From contig CP136061.1 of the NCBI GenBank assembly GCA_032622095.1, positions 42,415,797 through 42,479,796 of the forward strand: a DNA stretch of 64,000 nucleotides, in the 5' to 3' direction. The DNA comes from Siphonodentalium dalli. Its lineage: Eukaryota; Mollusca; Scaphopoda; Gadilida; Siphonodentaliidae. Under the pieces are notes generated by a model. The model did no database searches. It was not told the origin of the DNA and saw only the letters and a list, made by a program, of their open reading frames with translations. This document shows positions 1 to 14,000 of the stretch, piece by piece. The position numbers and the translations under genes are program-made. The stretch's first letter is position 1. Each line of letters starts with the position of its first letter.

Positions 1-681
1 TTCTGGATAGTGAACCTTCGGAATAGAGACATGCCCCCAATATTCGTATTATATGCCCAGAGTTCAAAGGTATGGGCCCATAAAATCCTAAATTTGGCCC
101 TTAAAATATTGAACTCCAAATTGGAGCCCACACAGAACATCACTTAAGTCAACTGTACCTGTGTCATGTCCCAATGCGGGAGGGTCCACAATATACCACA
201 ACATTCATATTATATGCCAAGAATTCAAAAGTATGGGCCCACGTAATGACATTAAATCTCAAGAAAACCCGCGAAAACAAAACAAAATCACATTTAATGT
301 TCTAAGTTAAGTTATTTCCTCCTGTATCTGTATCGGTATGCGCGCAGGATCAGTTCGGATGTGAGCGCACACTCCGTAAAAAGAATCTTTGTGATAATGA
401 ACCCTCTCAAATTAGTCTCAATACTTTAGAATATAGAATTAACCTAAAAATAACAAAAACCTTCGGAATAGAGAAACTTCGGAATAGCGGACCTTCGGGA
501 TAGCGAACCTTCATAATAGAAACATGCCCCCACAAGTACACCGGTGACGTAAACACATGTGCTAATCTTTGTTGTACTATCGTGACTCTATCGGTACGAT
601 TTATACTCAGTACGAAATAACCATAATAATACAGTCGCCCAGTGGATTATCGATTCAGGGCTCGGCAGTAGATAGACATTA
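1..681. repeat. Diverged short tandem repeats, no gene
   Basis: The phrase 'ccttcggaatag' recurs near 15, 460-480 and, altered, near 495. A longer unit containing 'attatatgcc' and 'gtatgggccca' occurs near 45-90 and again near 205-243. Positions 538-600 resemble the tandem unit found inside the adjacent Z repeat ('caccggtgacgt', 'tcggtacgattt'). The short reading frame at 569-787 runs across the Z boundary and is not a credible gene. Confidence 0.5.
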
Positions 682-1658
682 CAAGAAAACCATAGTCAGA
701 AATGGTAACGCCACCAAGATTATAGTATTACATATAAATAGAAATTATAAAAAATACATAAAATATTTTGATAACAATTGCGTTTAAACAAGTAATCCTT
801 CAAATTATTACTAACAAAGCAAGTAAATGACTGTGGGGTCACTCAACAGATTATAAAGACTTGGACTTAGTATACTGTAAATACTGGGACTGTATATTTT
901 TAAATTTTAGTCTAAAATTTAAATGAAATAATTAAAAGATAAAATTTAGCAAGTAGTAAAAGTTAATTTTATCATTTAATTTATTTTTTTGGTTAAATAA
1001 AGGAATTATTTAAATGTAAAATTTGGTTTAAAAAAAAATGATTGACCGTGGCTCTTCCAATAATTGCGCGACTGACCTGGTCAATTGTTCTTAAGAAGTT
1101 GTTTTGAGAATTACTATGGAGGGACATAGTTATGGCTGTGGCTTCGCGAGTAATTGACTTGGTGACGTGATGTTAACAATCTGAACTCCAGTAAACCAAG
1201 GACGCTCCATACCAAATATAAGGTAAATAAATAATTCTTTATAAGTTGTTTTAATATTTACTATGGAGGGAAAGAATTGTGGTGCTGGCTTCGTAACTAT
1301 TTGACCCCATTGTAACAAATATAAATATTAGTCACTCAGGCAATAGATATGTATCTATTCTGTATATTAAGTTATTGGGTCTTACGTGTCTTGAGATGTC
1401 TAAATATGTTTTGATGGACAGATCGCGCAAGCGCAAGGGACCCCGCCAATCTTATTTGTTGTGCTTCCAATTGTTGACTTATTAAATATGCACATATACT
1501 TAAGAAACAGTCGCGTGCGAAGCGCGCTCCCGTAGGTCGGTTTTTGGATGCCAGTTAATGAAAATATCATTGAAATAATCGGTTTACCCCCAATAAACAT
1601 CCATATATTCAATATACATGTTTTTGGAGCAGAATTAGGTAGACCATATTGAACGCCA

Positions 1659-2053
1659 TAATTCTGCTGTGGTTAAGTGGTCAATTACTTTGGACATTAC
1701 TGTATGTAGATGGAGTTATCATTAGACCTCACATCCTTATATGGGATACAGTAATGCCCAAAGTAATTGACCACTTAACCACAGCAGAATTATGGGTAAT
1801 TTTTCAGGATTTAAAATCCGGAAAAATTACCCACAATCTGCTGTGCTTAAGTGGTCAATTACTTTGGACATTACTGTATGTGGATGGAGTTATCATTAGA
1901 CCTCACATCCTTATATGGGCTACAGTAATGCCTAAAGTAATTGACCAATTAACCACAGCAGAATTAAGGGTAATTTTTCAGGATTTAAAATCTTGAAAAA
2001 TTACCCATAATTCTGCTGTGGTTAAGTGATCAATTACTTTGGACATTACTGTA
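1659..2053. repeat. Tandem array of TA-MITE hairpins inside Z copy 1
   Basis: One half and two full palindromic units begin with CAGTAATGCC and end with its inverse GGCATTACTG. They are separated by a conserved spacer containing 'gatggagttatcattagacc'. Each unit contains 'ccacagcagaatta' and its reverse complement, so a single strand can fold into a long hairpin. A matching array lies at the equivalent place in Z copy 2 (13280-13758), so the array predates the separation of the two Z copies. Confidence 0.75.
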
Positions 2054-3879
2054 TGTAGATGGAGTTAAACCTCACATCAGTTTGTTGGGGATTTGGACCT
2101 TGACTTGGGACCTTTTTTTTTTAACGCAACAAATGCGAGTACACCTTATACACAAATTTCTGATGTAGCCAGAGTTTTTATTGGATAATATTAGTTTGAA
2201 GCCTGCTTACATTTCAATATGTTGTCAGTTTTGTATTCTCTGCAGCAGCTAGAACTCGGCGCGTTGAAGCAAAAGTTATAAAAGAAAAATGTGTACGTAA
2301 CGAGACTATAATACAAATGAAAAAATAAATTGAGGGAGGGGTGGGCATTACAGGGAACTAAGGGTTGAACCGATATAAATCTGTAGAGCGATAACGACCA
2401 ATGTTGACATATTATGCATCTCAACTCTACTGTTGCAACAAGGTTATAAAATAGGGGGGGGGGGGGGTGTCAGAATTTTAGTCATCTCTATATAGTGCCA
2501 GAATAGTAATTTATGGACTTCTATAGTGGTACAATACAAATTAGAATCAAATGATAAAAAATATGTATGTAACACAACTATACCGATGAAAATAAAAATA
2601 ATAATTTAGGCCGCGATAAGATGTTGGTTTGGTTATATGGACTCGGAGAAAAAGGGGTTCGTACCGATGAACTGACATAAATTAGTGGAGCGATGTTGCC
2701 ATGTAATGCATCGCGACTGTACTAAAGCAGCAATGATATAAAATTGGGGGGGCCCGGGGGGGTCGGAAATTATCTCTATCTCTATAGATGGCACCAGAAT
2801 TATATAGAAAGGAATAGCAATTGATATACGTATACGGTATACTATAGTAATACCATAGACATATAAGTACAAGTATCACGCAATAAAATATTTCGTAACG
2901 TGACTATAGCGATGAAAAAAAAAAATAAATTGGACTGGGATTAGAGATTGGGTTGGTTATATGTGGATAATTGGATATGGAATTCATACCGATGAAATGA
3001 TACAAATTAGTGGAGCGATAAAGACCAATGTTGACACTTAGTCAGGCCACGCGGGGGAAATAGGGGTTGATACGATAGACCGAAATAAATTTGTCGAGTG
3101 ATAATGACCAATGTTGACGTATAAAGTAACGCGACTGTACTGTTGCACAATTATCATGTAGAACCAGTCAAATATGGACTCTGGTGCCAATATGGAACAG
3201 CTCAGAAAACATTTGAAGGGCCCTAAAATTTATTTAACATGGGATCTGCCATACAAATCGATTTATGTTGATAAATCTCTTATTTTTCAAAATTTTAAGC
3301 TGAGACTTGGTGTGTCTGAGTGGGATACGTATATATTCCTAAAATGATAGGATACAGCACATAATTATGTTTTAGGTGGAAGAAATGAATTTTTTTCGAT
3401 GATAAAATTTAACAATAAGTTAATAACATGGGTGGGATTTGCAAATAAAATCGATTTATGTTGACAAAACTGTCATTTTTCTAAATTTTGAGTTGAAAAT
3501 TCGTGTGTCTGTGTGTAATACTTATATATTCTTAAAATGACAGAGTCCAGCGCGTAATTATGTTTTAGATGGAAGAAATTGAATTTGTTTTCGATAACCA
3601 TCTACGGCCGTACGACGGGTTTATCGAGTACGCTATTTTATAAACAAACTTTTGTCAATAGCCGTTTTGGTCAAACTAAACCTTTTTCGACCGGGAAAGC
3701 AGATCCGAATAGTAGCTAAGATGTATTTAGATAGAATTATCAAAAGAATTTGACCGATTAGGGTGCATTTTAAAAGAATCGAGTGGAGAAATCTTGGTGA
3801 CATTTTCATAAAACACGCCGATAATTCCAAAGATAAAAGATGGCGGTTATCACAATAGAACAGGCATAATATTACCCAT

Positions 3880-4969
3880 AATTCACCTCACAACACCAGG
3901 GGGCTTACCCATAATTCACCTCACTATACCAGGAGGCTCCCAATGGGTTATATATTATTTTCAGGCTATCAGATTATTTATATTTTCAACAACATATTAT
4001 TACACCGGTGACTTTAAGATTACAATTTCAGCCTGTCCTGACTATCGATACGATTGAGTCATATTTTCAAAAACATAGTATACACCGGTGGCGTTAACTT
4101 TACAATTTAAGCATCTATGTGATTCTATCGGTACGATTTGAGTAAGGTACAAAAAAAAAATCTTCGCCCACTCGACCACAGAATTGGAGACTACCACTGA
4201 ATATGAAAAACAGCCACACTAGAAACACCACACATTATCGGGTTAACATAAAACCATTCAAAAATTGAAACAAACTTAAATAATAAATAAATTAAACCAT
4301 AAACTCTTACCATAATTACAGAAAATAAAAGATGGCCGTTACTACAAAAAAAACAGACATGCGCACTCAATTAAAATTACCCATAATTCAGTTCACTACA
4401 CCAGGGGCTCCCAACAGGTTATACAATATTTTCAGGCTATCAGATTATTTATATTTTCGACTTTAAGTTTACAATTTGAGCCTGTCCTCACTCTATCGAT
4501 ACGATTTATCATAAACATATTATACACCAGTGGCGTTAACTTTACAACTTCGGCATCTACGTGATTATATCGGTACGATTCAGTAAGGTACAAACAATTT
4601 CCATAAAATACCCACAATTCAGTTCAGTACATGCAGGGGCTCCCAATAGGTTATTCCCATTTATTATGGGCTCCCAATAGGTTATACAATATTTTCAGGC
4701 TATCAGATTATTTATATTTTCAACAACATATTATTACACCGGTGACTTTAAGTTTACAATTTGAGCCTGTCCTGACTCTATCGATAGGATTTATCATATT
4801 TTCATAAACGTATTATACACCGCTGACGTTAACTTTACAATTTCGGCATCTACGTGATTATATCGGTACGATTGAGTAAGGTACAAACAATCTCCAAGAA
4901 TACATTCGCCCTGTACTCCATGCGATATAAAAAAACCAAATGCTAGAAACACCACACTAGGTGGCGTAA
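3880..4969. repeat. Satellite-like tandem units of about 240-290 bp at the inner end of Z
   Basis: Three imperfect units start near 3880, 4370 and 4618. Each contains 'ggctcccaa', 'attttcaggctatcagatta', 'caccggtgac' or a near variant, and 'tcggtacgatt'. The same units occur inverted at 11043-11600, so the tandem block belongs to Z. No gene is visible. Confidence 0.65.
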
Positions 4970-5019
4970 TAAATCGGTTTGATTCTTGTACTCTGAGTAA
5001 GAAGGTATGATTTACAGAG

Positions 5020-5221
<202 letters not shown>

Positions 5222-5273
5222 AATTCTTCAAAAATTGTTTGATTCGTGTTCACACTTAGGGCGTCGTCACCAT

Positions 5274-7700
5274 CTATAGGAAGATACTGACCGAGGGGAT
5301 AACAGTAGTTGGAAGATTATCAAGGAGTGAAAAGCGCTGACATTGGAATATAAAGTGGTAGTTATCTTCTATTTGGCCGCACAGACATCGGTCAGTGGTA
5401 GAGATATAATTTTGGAATTTATGTGAGTTCAAATCACTGCAGAAGTTTCTAAGGCGTGCGTGAATTACTTGGGATTTTCTTGTGTAACAGTATATATATT
5501 TGAAACGTGGGTTTTTCTTTACATAATATTTGTTTATGGTCGCTCTAAACTCATCATGATCCACTATGTCCCGTGTGGTCGCCGGCAGGGAATTCCAGAG
5601 GGCTGCTGTGTTCAATATGAAAGATTTGTCATGGGAATTTGCGTGAAATTGCGGAAGTCTGAAGTTTTTGGCGTTTCGGGTGTTAATTCTTGATACGTCT
5701 GATACGACTGGAGGAACCAGGTCTTGGAGATACACGGGGGTCAGATTATGAATAATTTTGTGGAATAAGTATAGTTTAGAATTTTTGAGTAGTTCCCAGC
5801 CAACCTCTGATAAAAGTTTTCTGTCACTAACAGACCTAGTACACACAGAGACAATTCGGGCTGCCTCGAGTTGTATTTTTTCCAAATTTCCAGATTCTAA
5901 TGCAGTGCAGTTATCCCAAATAGCGTTTGCATATTCTAAAGTTGGTCGTATGTATGTGAAATAGCATTTCTCTAGTGTTTCTCTGTTTAGGACATACTTG
6001 AGTTTTTGTAACACATAAATTCGTTGCCATGCATTTTTAGAAATATATTCGATATGAGCTTTCCAGCTGCAATTGTCTTCAAAAATAATGCCCAGATGTT
6101 TGTGGTTTGATACTGTTCGTAATGGTACGTTATCAATATGCAGGTCCGGGTGATTCATGGGAGTTTGTTTGCGTGATATGCACATAGCTTCTGATTTTCT
6201 AGCATTAAAGTTTACTAACCATTTCTTTGACCATGATTCCAATGTGTTTATATCACTTTGTAACATTTTGGCGTCTTCTATAGGGTCTTTAATGGGAAGA
6301 AAAATTTACGTATCATCGGCAAATAGTCGTATATTGCATGTAATTCCTTTGACAATGTCGTTGATGTATATTAAAAATAGAATCGGTCCAATAACTGAGC
6401 CTTGGGGCACACCAGCTTTAACTCTGCCCCACGAGGAGGATTCGGAGCCAATAACGACTCTTTGTTCGCGGTTATTTAGATAGGATTGAATCCATTCGAG
6501 GAGGTTTCCTTCAATTCCGATACTTTTTAATTTATAGAGTAAGCCACGATGCCAAACGTTGTCAAACGCTTTGCTTATGTCAAAGAATAAGACTCTAATG
6601 TCCTGACCTTCATCGAGACACTTGCTAATTTGATGGTAAATTTCACATAATTGATATGAAGTAGATTGCCCAGGAAGAAATCCAGCTTGGTTCTTGCATA
6701 GGAAATTGTTCGTTATAAGATATTTAAGTAGACATTTAGCTATACATTTCTCATATACGTTACCAATACAGCTAAGCAGAGATATGGGTCTATAGTTTCC
6801 ATGGTTTGTTCGATCACCATTTTTGAATATAGGGACGACATTTGCGCGTTTCCATTCGTGTGGAAAGAAAGAATTAGCCATAAACTATTTAAACATTATC
6901 TTGAGAGGATGTCGCAGACTGGGGCAATGTTTAAGGATGCTTGGACTTATCTCATCATAACAAGTAGACTTATCAGCCACAAGATTTTTCAGTGTTTCAG
7001 ATATGTCGGTTTCAGATATATTTATTTCGTTTAGCACTGTAGATGATAACGAAGGTGTGATATTAGGTATGGTGGCAGATGAGTCGTCGACGGTGGAAAT
7101 ACTGCAAAAGTAGTTATTTAAAGCTTCGGCCTTTTCGATGTTTGATGAGTGTGAGCAGTTATTCCACACCAAAGATGGTATTTCTTTATTTACGGATCTG
7201 TCTGACAGTTTATTGAAAGTTTTCCACCAGACGGAAGAAGGTGTATCGGGGTTGTTCAAGATATAGTACATGTGTGCATTGTGGTCAGATTTGGATTTTC
7301 GTATGAGAAAAATTACTTCGTTTCATTTCTTTTTGTAAGCTGTCCATGAGTTATCGGTTTTGCGAGCTTTTGCTTTACCGAACAAGCGTTTTCGTTGTTT
7401 GATCTGTGATTTAATATCAGATGTCAGCCATGGAGGATCGTACTTCCTACATCTGACTATTTTACTTGGGATGAATGTATTAATCTGGTCATGTAAGAAT
7501 TTTTAAAAGTATTTTAGTCATTTCGCCAACATTTGTGGAGGCAAAAATTTCTTCCCAATTTTGTTCTGCAATTGCCTTGTCTAGTTCTGCAAAATCAGCT
7601 TTTTCGTAATTAAATACACGACGTGAAAAGTGCTTTGAATGGGTTTGCTTTTCTGATATTAAAATATTTACATAAATAGGTACGTGGTCTATTTAGGGAT
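5274..7700 (-). pseudogene. 5'-truncated non-LTR retrotransposon, ORF2 endonuclease tail and reverse transcriptase, inactivated
   Basis: Reading down the minus strand from about 7700, the end of an APE endonuclease ('DHVPIYVNI') is followed by a linker, then reverse transcriptase motifs: 'YRPISLLSC', 'FFDISKAFDNVW', 'AGVPQGSVIGP' and 'LFADDT'. A C-terminal region containing 'CLCGQIEDNYHFIFQCQRF' ends at 5274. From 7271 to 5274 one frame is used, broken by stops at 6885-6887 and 6306-6308; the second directly follows the catalytic Asp-Asp motif. Further frame changes occur upstream of 7271. Motifs are of the Jockey/CR1 kind; I do not assign a clade. The 5' end stops inside the endonuclease, as in dead-on-arrival LINE copies. 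It lies between the two Z arms. Confidence 0.9.
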
Positions 7701-8530
7701 TTCTTTGTTTGGAGAACGAAAAAACAACGTTGAAAAGTATTAGATTGAAAGAAAAAACTATTGAGAAAACTATTGACAATAAGAGATTGAACTACTAATT
7801 CAAAGTGACAACGTTGAACAATATTGAGCGAACAAGTATTATGAGAAAGAAAAATATTATTGTTCGATCGGTCCAGAAACATGCATATATGAGCGTATAT
7901 GAGCGAGGTCAAGGTCTAGGTTAAGGACACGGTCGCACGTAAAATTGGACCCGCCTATATTCCCGGGATCAAAGTAGGCCTACGTACCAAATATGTGTCG
8001 GATCGGTCGAGCAGTTTTCGAGTGTATAACACATACATACACAAATACAGACAGACAGACATACAGGCAGGCAGACAGTCAGACAGACAGGCATGCAGGC
8101 ATGCAGTCAGGCAGGCAGGCAGGCAGGCAGGCAGACAGACATACAGACAGACAAAATATATAATAGATTTCTCATGCCGTGCGAAGGTAACTGTTTTCGA
8201 GAAAAGCACATCCGTCGTTACCAATTTTCGATTCCTTGAATTTACGACTTACGAATTTGGCATTAATTGGAGCAACTACCTCAGAAATACAGCATTTTCC
8301 GATACCAAAAGCCATTTTGGACGCCATCTTAGTTTCCCATGAGCGGAACGTTGTGGACTTTGGATATGTTGTTTCTGGGCGTTTTTTCGCGTCGAATGAC
8401 ACCAAAATCAGCGTGTATCCATTTTTTCTCGGGCCCAATTTTAGGCTCCCACGACCACACTATTCCTGAAATCCGGCGTATAAGGGCAAGTTATCTCATG
8501 ATTGCCAATAAAGAAACTTCGAATGGGAAC
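7701..8530. other. No gene; repeat-derived DNA with a CAGACAGG-type tract
   Basis: At 8044-8153 there is an imperfect tetranucleotide tract of CAGA, GGCA and CATA units. Just upstream lies 'gagcagttttcgagtgtata', a common sort of tail preceding such tracts in invertebrate short repeats. The overlapping frames on both strands (7955-8342) come from this low-complexity tract. I see no coding signal in the rest. Confidence 0.6.
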
Positions 8531-8534
8531 GTGT

Positions 8535-9075
8535 AAAAAGCATAAAATAGTTTATTGTCTAATAAATCGACAGTGATGTGCATCAAGGTGAGATAATAAT
8601 TACACAGATAATATAACTACACAAGATAATTATTACACAGGAGAGCAATTAGCTCTTTCATTGATGTGGCAAATAAATTTACAAAAGTTTCGAATTATAT
8701 TTGGTTTGCTATTTGAAAGAAGAATGGTAAGATTTCTCTGATTATGGAAGTTCCAATAAGATTTCTTGATGTACTTTTTTCTGTTATGGGCTAGTTCTGG
8801 ACATTCAAGTAATACGTGGTATTCATCACGAATAACATTCATTTCACAAAACGTGCATTTGCGCTCAGACTGTGGAGTTTTGTTCCATCGCTCGGTCTCT
8901 ATTGGCAAATAATGGTTTGCCGTTCTAAATCGGATTAGAGTTCTTATATCTTTGTTAGTGGCATGCGAAACAAATGATTCCATTCGAAACGTTGACTTCA
9001 GAATCCTATATGATTTGCCTTTCCCTGAGTTACTCATAGCGGAATGCCAATCTTGGACAAATTGATCTCTTGAAA
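8535..9075 (-). pseudogene. 3' tail of a second non-LTR retrotransposon
   Basis: A 134-residue frame (9037-8633, minus) contains 'RTANHYLPIETERW' and a Cys-Cys-His-Cys arrangement ('CTFCEMNVIRDEYHVLLEC'). This is the usual C-terminal end of CR1/Jockey-type ORF2 proteins, after the reverse transcriptase. It is followed on the minus strand by an AATAAA near 8557. The reverse transcriptase itself is absent, so this is a severely 5'-truncated copy. It belongs to a different family from the element at 5274-7700. Confidence 0.8.
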
Positions 9076-9813
9076 TCGCGACTGCTCATATTCGCTTGTC
9101 AACCGACACTTATACATAGATTACGTTAGATTGTGTTAAAGGGACATAAGGCCTTTACAGTGGACAATGTAAAATACAAATTATAGAAGTTTGTAAAATA
9201 TGAAGAACATGGGGATGTTGCCAGCAATGTTATCAACACACAGTTGAGCAAATTATGATCAAGTCATGAATGTTTATATTACGAAAGGTCAGAGCAATGA
9301 AAAATATTCCAGAAAACAGAGATTTGATTTGCAAATGCAATGTAATTGGTGACGTTTGTTGATAAACTGGCTGGTACTGTAATAGTAATGTCTACATAAC
9401 AATATATTCAACATGGGAAGTCTCGTCATTGGGAGAGTTATCAATATTAAAGTGATGTGAAACACTCCGGCAGGGTGATCAAATGTAAATGAAGAATACT
9501 CTTGCTCAAAGTAGCTATTTGTTTTACAAATATGATATCCAAATTTTGACAACACATACCGTCATTCTCATATATTAATTAACCGCAGTAACTCTCGATT
9601 GCGAAATCGTTTTCGTTAGTTTATCGCCGATAGTTGCGTCCCGAATCGAGAAGTAAACATTTAGAAATTGAGCGTAGTTCAGACGGTATTTTCTATGGAG
9701 GGGTACGTTCGATTTGCTTCAGATTTTCGGCGATGCTACACTCCTCCAGTTGGCATATCCCCTGAATACTAACTTATCAGTTCCACGCAACCGAACAAGT
9801 CCATAATATGTCA
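9076..9813. other. No gene recognised
   Basis: AT-rich sequence with scattered short frames. Positions 9280-9680 have a diverged inverted counterpart at 45405-45545 (for example 'ctcgattgcgaaatcgtttt' against 'atgatttcgccatcgagag'), so it is a dispersed repeat. Confidence 0.5.
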
Positions 9814-10264
9814 TTAAAGGTACTCAATCGGATCAGACGCTCCTAAATTACTATTTCTTTGGCTTCGGGGGTAAAACATATTTGATTCGAGTCGAGGAAC
9901 CCATCCATCAAAGCTCAGAGTGATCAGATGTTGATTTTTGAAGTTTGTTATTTCTCGATATGTGTAATAATATGTGGCCCATAAACACGTGGTAAAACGG
10001 AGGTTCTACGATGAAGATGGATAAATCTAAAATCAAGTGGTAATACGGTCAAATTTCGTGATACTTTAGTGACAATACCGCCATATTTTGTTGAACAACA
10101 TGTTGATAAATAACATGTTTTGTGAAATTTGATACCATAGTTGACAGTGGTTAGCTTTATTTTGTTGCAATAAATCGATTCTGATAACTATAAAGCGTAT
10201 GTCGAAGAAATGTTGTTGTATCTTGATGGTATAGGGACCGTCTGATCGGATTGAGTACATTTAA
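9814..10264. repeat. C element (TTAA-flanked inverted-repeat element)
   Basis: Starts TTAAAGGTACTCAATC and ends with the inverse, GATTGAGTACATTTAA. The interior carries 'tttggcttcgggggtaaa' and 'attcgagtcgaggaaccc'. Similar copies lie at 21206-21682, 32210-32548, 33136-33470, 34778-35265, 46223-46621 and 47395-48989 (interrupted). Short length, inverted ends and a TTAA at each edge fit a non-autonomous DNA transposon of piggyBac-like insertion habit. Confidence 0.75.
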
Positions 10265-10799
10265 ATATAGTAAACCAGTCAATGTATTTGTCCATGTTCT
10301 TCTTGTTGGTGCTCTTACAAACATTTTCGATTTTTTACATTTACCCACTGCGAGTGTCTTGTATATCCCTTTAAATTTGAACATCCAGCATTAAGGTGCA
10401 TTAAAAAAAACACTTCGTTGAGCGTGTTGCCAACTGTATAACGAAACTGTATAATTGCACAGTATCATTAACGAAAACATATGTGATAAATAGAATGGTT
10501 ATGTGAGTCGAGTAGATATTTGTCACACATCTTCGAACATTGTCTCTAAAATTACACCGGAACAAATATTTTAAAACAAAATGGGGGTGGTGGGTGCCAA
10601 GATAGGTCAAAATGAAAAAGCGCCTACGTATCCGGAACTTTTTTCTACCACCCCACCTGATTAAGTACGAACACTATACTAGCGATGATATTTTTTTTTA
10701 CGAATCAGCATTTACATGTGCATGTATATAGTGTGAATTATGTGGTTTTTGCCTAAAAGTCGTATGCATATTCTCTTACTTCCGGCCAGTGTTATGGGC
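10265..10799. other. No gene recognised
   Basis: AT-rich. Positions 10570-10660 ('ggggtggtgggtgcc', 'ccggaactttttt') resemble 35375-35460, so part of it is another dispersed repeat. Confidence 0.45.
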
Positions 10800-11042
10800 T
10801 TAAATATGTGGGCGGCGTTGGTGGTGGGAATGCTGTTCAAATATTCAGCTCCGTCAAAAACCGCCATAACAGAACCAGTATTAAAATATAGATAGACTTT
10901 GTTCTTATACCAATCAGAAACATGGCATAAACAGTATGTTATTGTCAAATGTTTTTCCTTTGTTATGTAAACAAAAGTAAAAAAAACGTTACAGAACCTG
11001 GCTTTTGTTTAGTTCCGGGTATGGCAAACATAAAGAGCGTTA
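10800..11042. repeat. D element, left part, interrupted by Z copy 2
   Basis: Begins at a TTAA followed by 'gtgggcggcgttggtgg' and runs to 'aaacataaagagcgtta', matching the first half of the complete D elements at 29551-30074, 31296-31799 and 39403-39905. The sequence then switches abruptly to Z and resumes as D at 14769. This shows that Z copy 2 is inserted in D. Confidence 0.75.
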
Positions 11043-14000
11043 TTACGCCACCTGTGGTGTTTCTAGCTTCTGTGAGTTTGATATTGTGTGGTGGACAGGG
11101 CGAATGTATTCTTGGAGATTTTGTGTACCTTACTCAATCGTACCGATAGAATCACGTAGATGCCGAAATTGTAAAGTTAACGTCACCGGTGTATAATATG
11201 TTTATGAAAATATGATAAATCGTATCGATAGAGTCAGGACAGGCTGAAATTGTAAACTTAAAGTCACCGGTGTAATAATATGTTGTTGAAAATATAAATA
11301 ATTTGATAGACTGAAAATAATATATAACCCATTGGGAGCCCCTAATGTATTCTTGAACATATTGTTTTGTACCATTACTCAATTGTACCGATAGAATCAC
11401 GTAGATGCCGAAATTGTAAAGTTAACGCCACCGGTGTATAATATGTTTATGGAAATATGATAAATCGTATCGATAGAGTCAGGATAGGCTGAAATTGTAA
11501 ACGTAAAGTCACTTGTTGTTGAAAATATAAATAATTTGATAGACTGAAAATAATGTGTAACCCATTGCGAACCCCCCCTGGTGTAGTGAAGTGAATTGTG
11601 GGTAGTTTCATTGTGAATATTCTCCGCCATCTTTATTTTCTGGAATTATCACCAAGATTTCTCCACTCTATTCTCTTAAACTACACCCGAATCGGTCAAA
11701 TTCTTTTGATAATTCTATCTAAATACACCTTAGCTACTATTCGGAGCTGCTGTCCCGGTCTAAAAAGGGATAGTTTGACCAAAACGACTATTGACCAAAA
11801 CTTTGTTTACAAATTGAGCGCACTCGATGACCGGGTTGACCGGAATGACCCGTCCACGCTGCAAATTTATTATCGAAAACAAATTCAATTTCTTCCATCT
11901 AAAACATAATTACGCGCTGGACTGGTCATTTTAGGAATATATATGTATCCCACGCACATACACCAAGTTTCAGCTTAAAATTTTGAAAAATGACAGTTTT
12001 ATTGACATAAATCGATTTTAATGGCAAATGCCATGTTAAATTTTATCATTGAAAACAATTCATTTCTTCCATCTAAAACATAATTACGTGCTGTACTCTG
12101 TAGTTTTAGGAATACATAACTATCCATCGCACAAACACCAAGTCTCAGCTTAAAATTTTGAAAATAAATTTGACATAAATCGATTTTAATGGCAAATGCC
12201 ATGTTAAATAAATTTTTGGGCCCTGCAAATATTTTCTGAGCTGTTCCATATTGGCACTAGAGTCCATATTTGACCGGTTACACCTGATAATTGTGCAACA
12301 GTATAGTCGCGTTACTTTATACATCAACATTGGTCATTATCACCCGACAATTTTATTTTGGTCTATCGTATCAACCCGTATTTTCTCCCGCATAGCCTGA
12401 CTAAGTGTCAACATTGGTCTTTATCGCTCCACTAATTTGTATCGTTTCATCGGTATGAATTCCATATCCAATTATCCACATATAACCAACCCAACCTCTA
12501 ATCCCGGTCCAATTTATTTATTTCTTTCATCGGTATAGTCACGTTACGTAATCTTGTATCGCGTGATACTTGTACTTATATGTCTATGGTATTACTATAG
12601 TATACCGTATACGTATATCAATTGCTATTCCTTTCTATATAATCCTGGTGCCATCTATAGACATAGTGATAATTTCAGACCCCCCCCAATTTTATATCAT
12701 TGCTGCTTTAGTACAGTCGCGATATATTACATGGCAACATCGCTCCACTAATTTATGTCAGTTCATCGGTACAAACCCCTTTTTCTCCGAGTCCATATAA
12801 CCAACCCAACATCTTATAGAAGTCCATAAATGACTATTATGGCACTATATAGAGATGACTAAAATTCTGACACCCCCTATTTTACAGCCTTGTTGCAATG
12901 TTCAGTAGAGTTGAGATGCATAATATGTCAACATTGGTCATTATCGCTCTATAATTTTATATCGGTTCAACCCTTAGTTCCCTGTATCGCCCACCCCTCC
13001 CTGAATTTATTTTTTCATTTGTATTATAGTCTCGTTGCGTACACATTTTATCTCTTGTAACTTTTGCTTCAATGCGTCGAGTTCCGCTGCAGGGAATACA
13101 AAACTGACAACATTTTGAAATGTTAGCAGGCTTCAAACTCATCTTATCCAAGAAAAACTCTGGTTACATAAGAAATTTGTGTATATGGTGTACGCGCATT
13201 TATGAGTTAAAAACCAAAGGTCCCAAGTCAAGGTCCAAATCCCCAACACACTGTTGTGAGGTTTAACTCCATCTACAAACAGTAATGTCCAAAGTAATTG
13301 ATCACTTAACCACAGCAAAATTATGGGTATTTTTTCATGATTTTAAATCCTGAAAAATTACCCATAATTATGCTGTGGTTAAGTGGTCAATTACTTTGGG
13401 CATTACTGTAACCAATATAAGGATTTGAGGTTTAATGATAACTCAATCCTCATACAGTAATGTTCAAAGTAATTGACCACTTAATCACAGTAGAATAATG
13501 AGTAATTTATCAGGATTTTAAATCCTGAAAAAATACCCATAATTCTGCTGTGGTTAAGTGGTCAATTACTTTGGGCATTACTGTAACCAATATAAGGATT
13601 TGAGGTTTAATGATAACTCAATCCTCATACAGTAATGTTCAAAGTAATTGACCACTTAACCAGAGCAGAATTATTTGTAATTTTTCAGGATTTTAAATCC
13701 TGAAAAATTACCAATAAGTCTGATCTGGTTAAGTGGTCAATTACTTTGGGCATTACTGTAACCAATATAAGGATGTGAGGTTTAATGAGAACTCCATCCA
13801 CATAACTAATAAATATGTGTGAAAATTAAAACAAAACAAAATAAATTCCATGATGGCGTCCAATATGGACTGCCTAATTCTGCTCCAAAACATGTATATT
13901 GAATATATGGATGTTTATTGGGGGAAACCGATTATTTCAATGATATTTTCATTAACTGGGATCCAAAACCTGACTTACGGGAGCGTGCTTCGCGCGCGAC

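Larger units (their letters stand above)
682..4969 (-). repeat. Z repeat, copy 1 (inverted partner of 11043-14768)
   Basis: This 4.3 kb block is present again in reverse orientation at 11043-14768. Colinear matches can be followed end to end: 682-790 with 14680-14768, 1049-1650 with 13850-14460, 2100-2460 with 12900-13240, 2470-2890 with 12550-12890, 3180-3240 with 12200-12260, 3600-3840 with 11620-11860, and 3900-4969 with 11043-11600. The outer end reads CAAGAAAACC and the inner end GGTGGCGTAA. I see no coding capacity and no certain target duplication. The class is unknown: it could be a large non-autonomous element or an old inverted duplication. It carries a tandem MITE array and a satellite-like tandem block. 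Confidence 0.75.

Noticed and set aside
1649-1996. 115-residue frame with an internal repeat
   Set aside because: Lies in the TA-MITE hairpin array; the repeat in the protein mirrors the tandem MITE units.
5400-5450. tRNA-like 'gagttcaaatcac'
   Set aside because: Lies in the LINE coding region, with no matching stems or anticodon arm.
7955-8342. Cys-rich or Arg/Gln-rich frames on both strands
   Set aside because: Low-complexity CAGA/GGCA tract.
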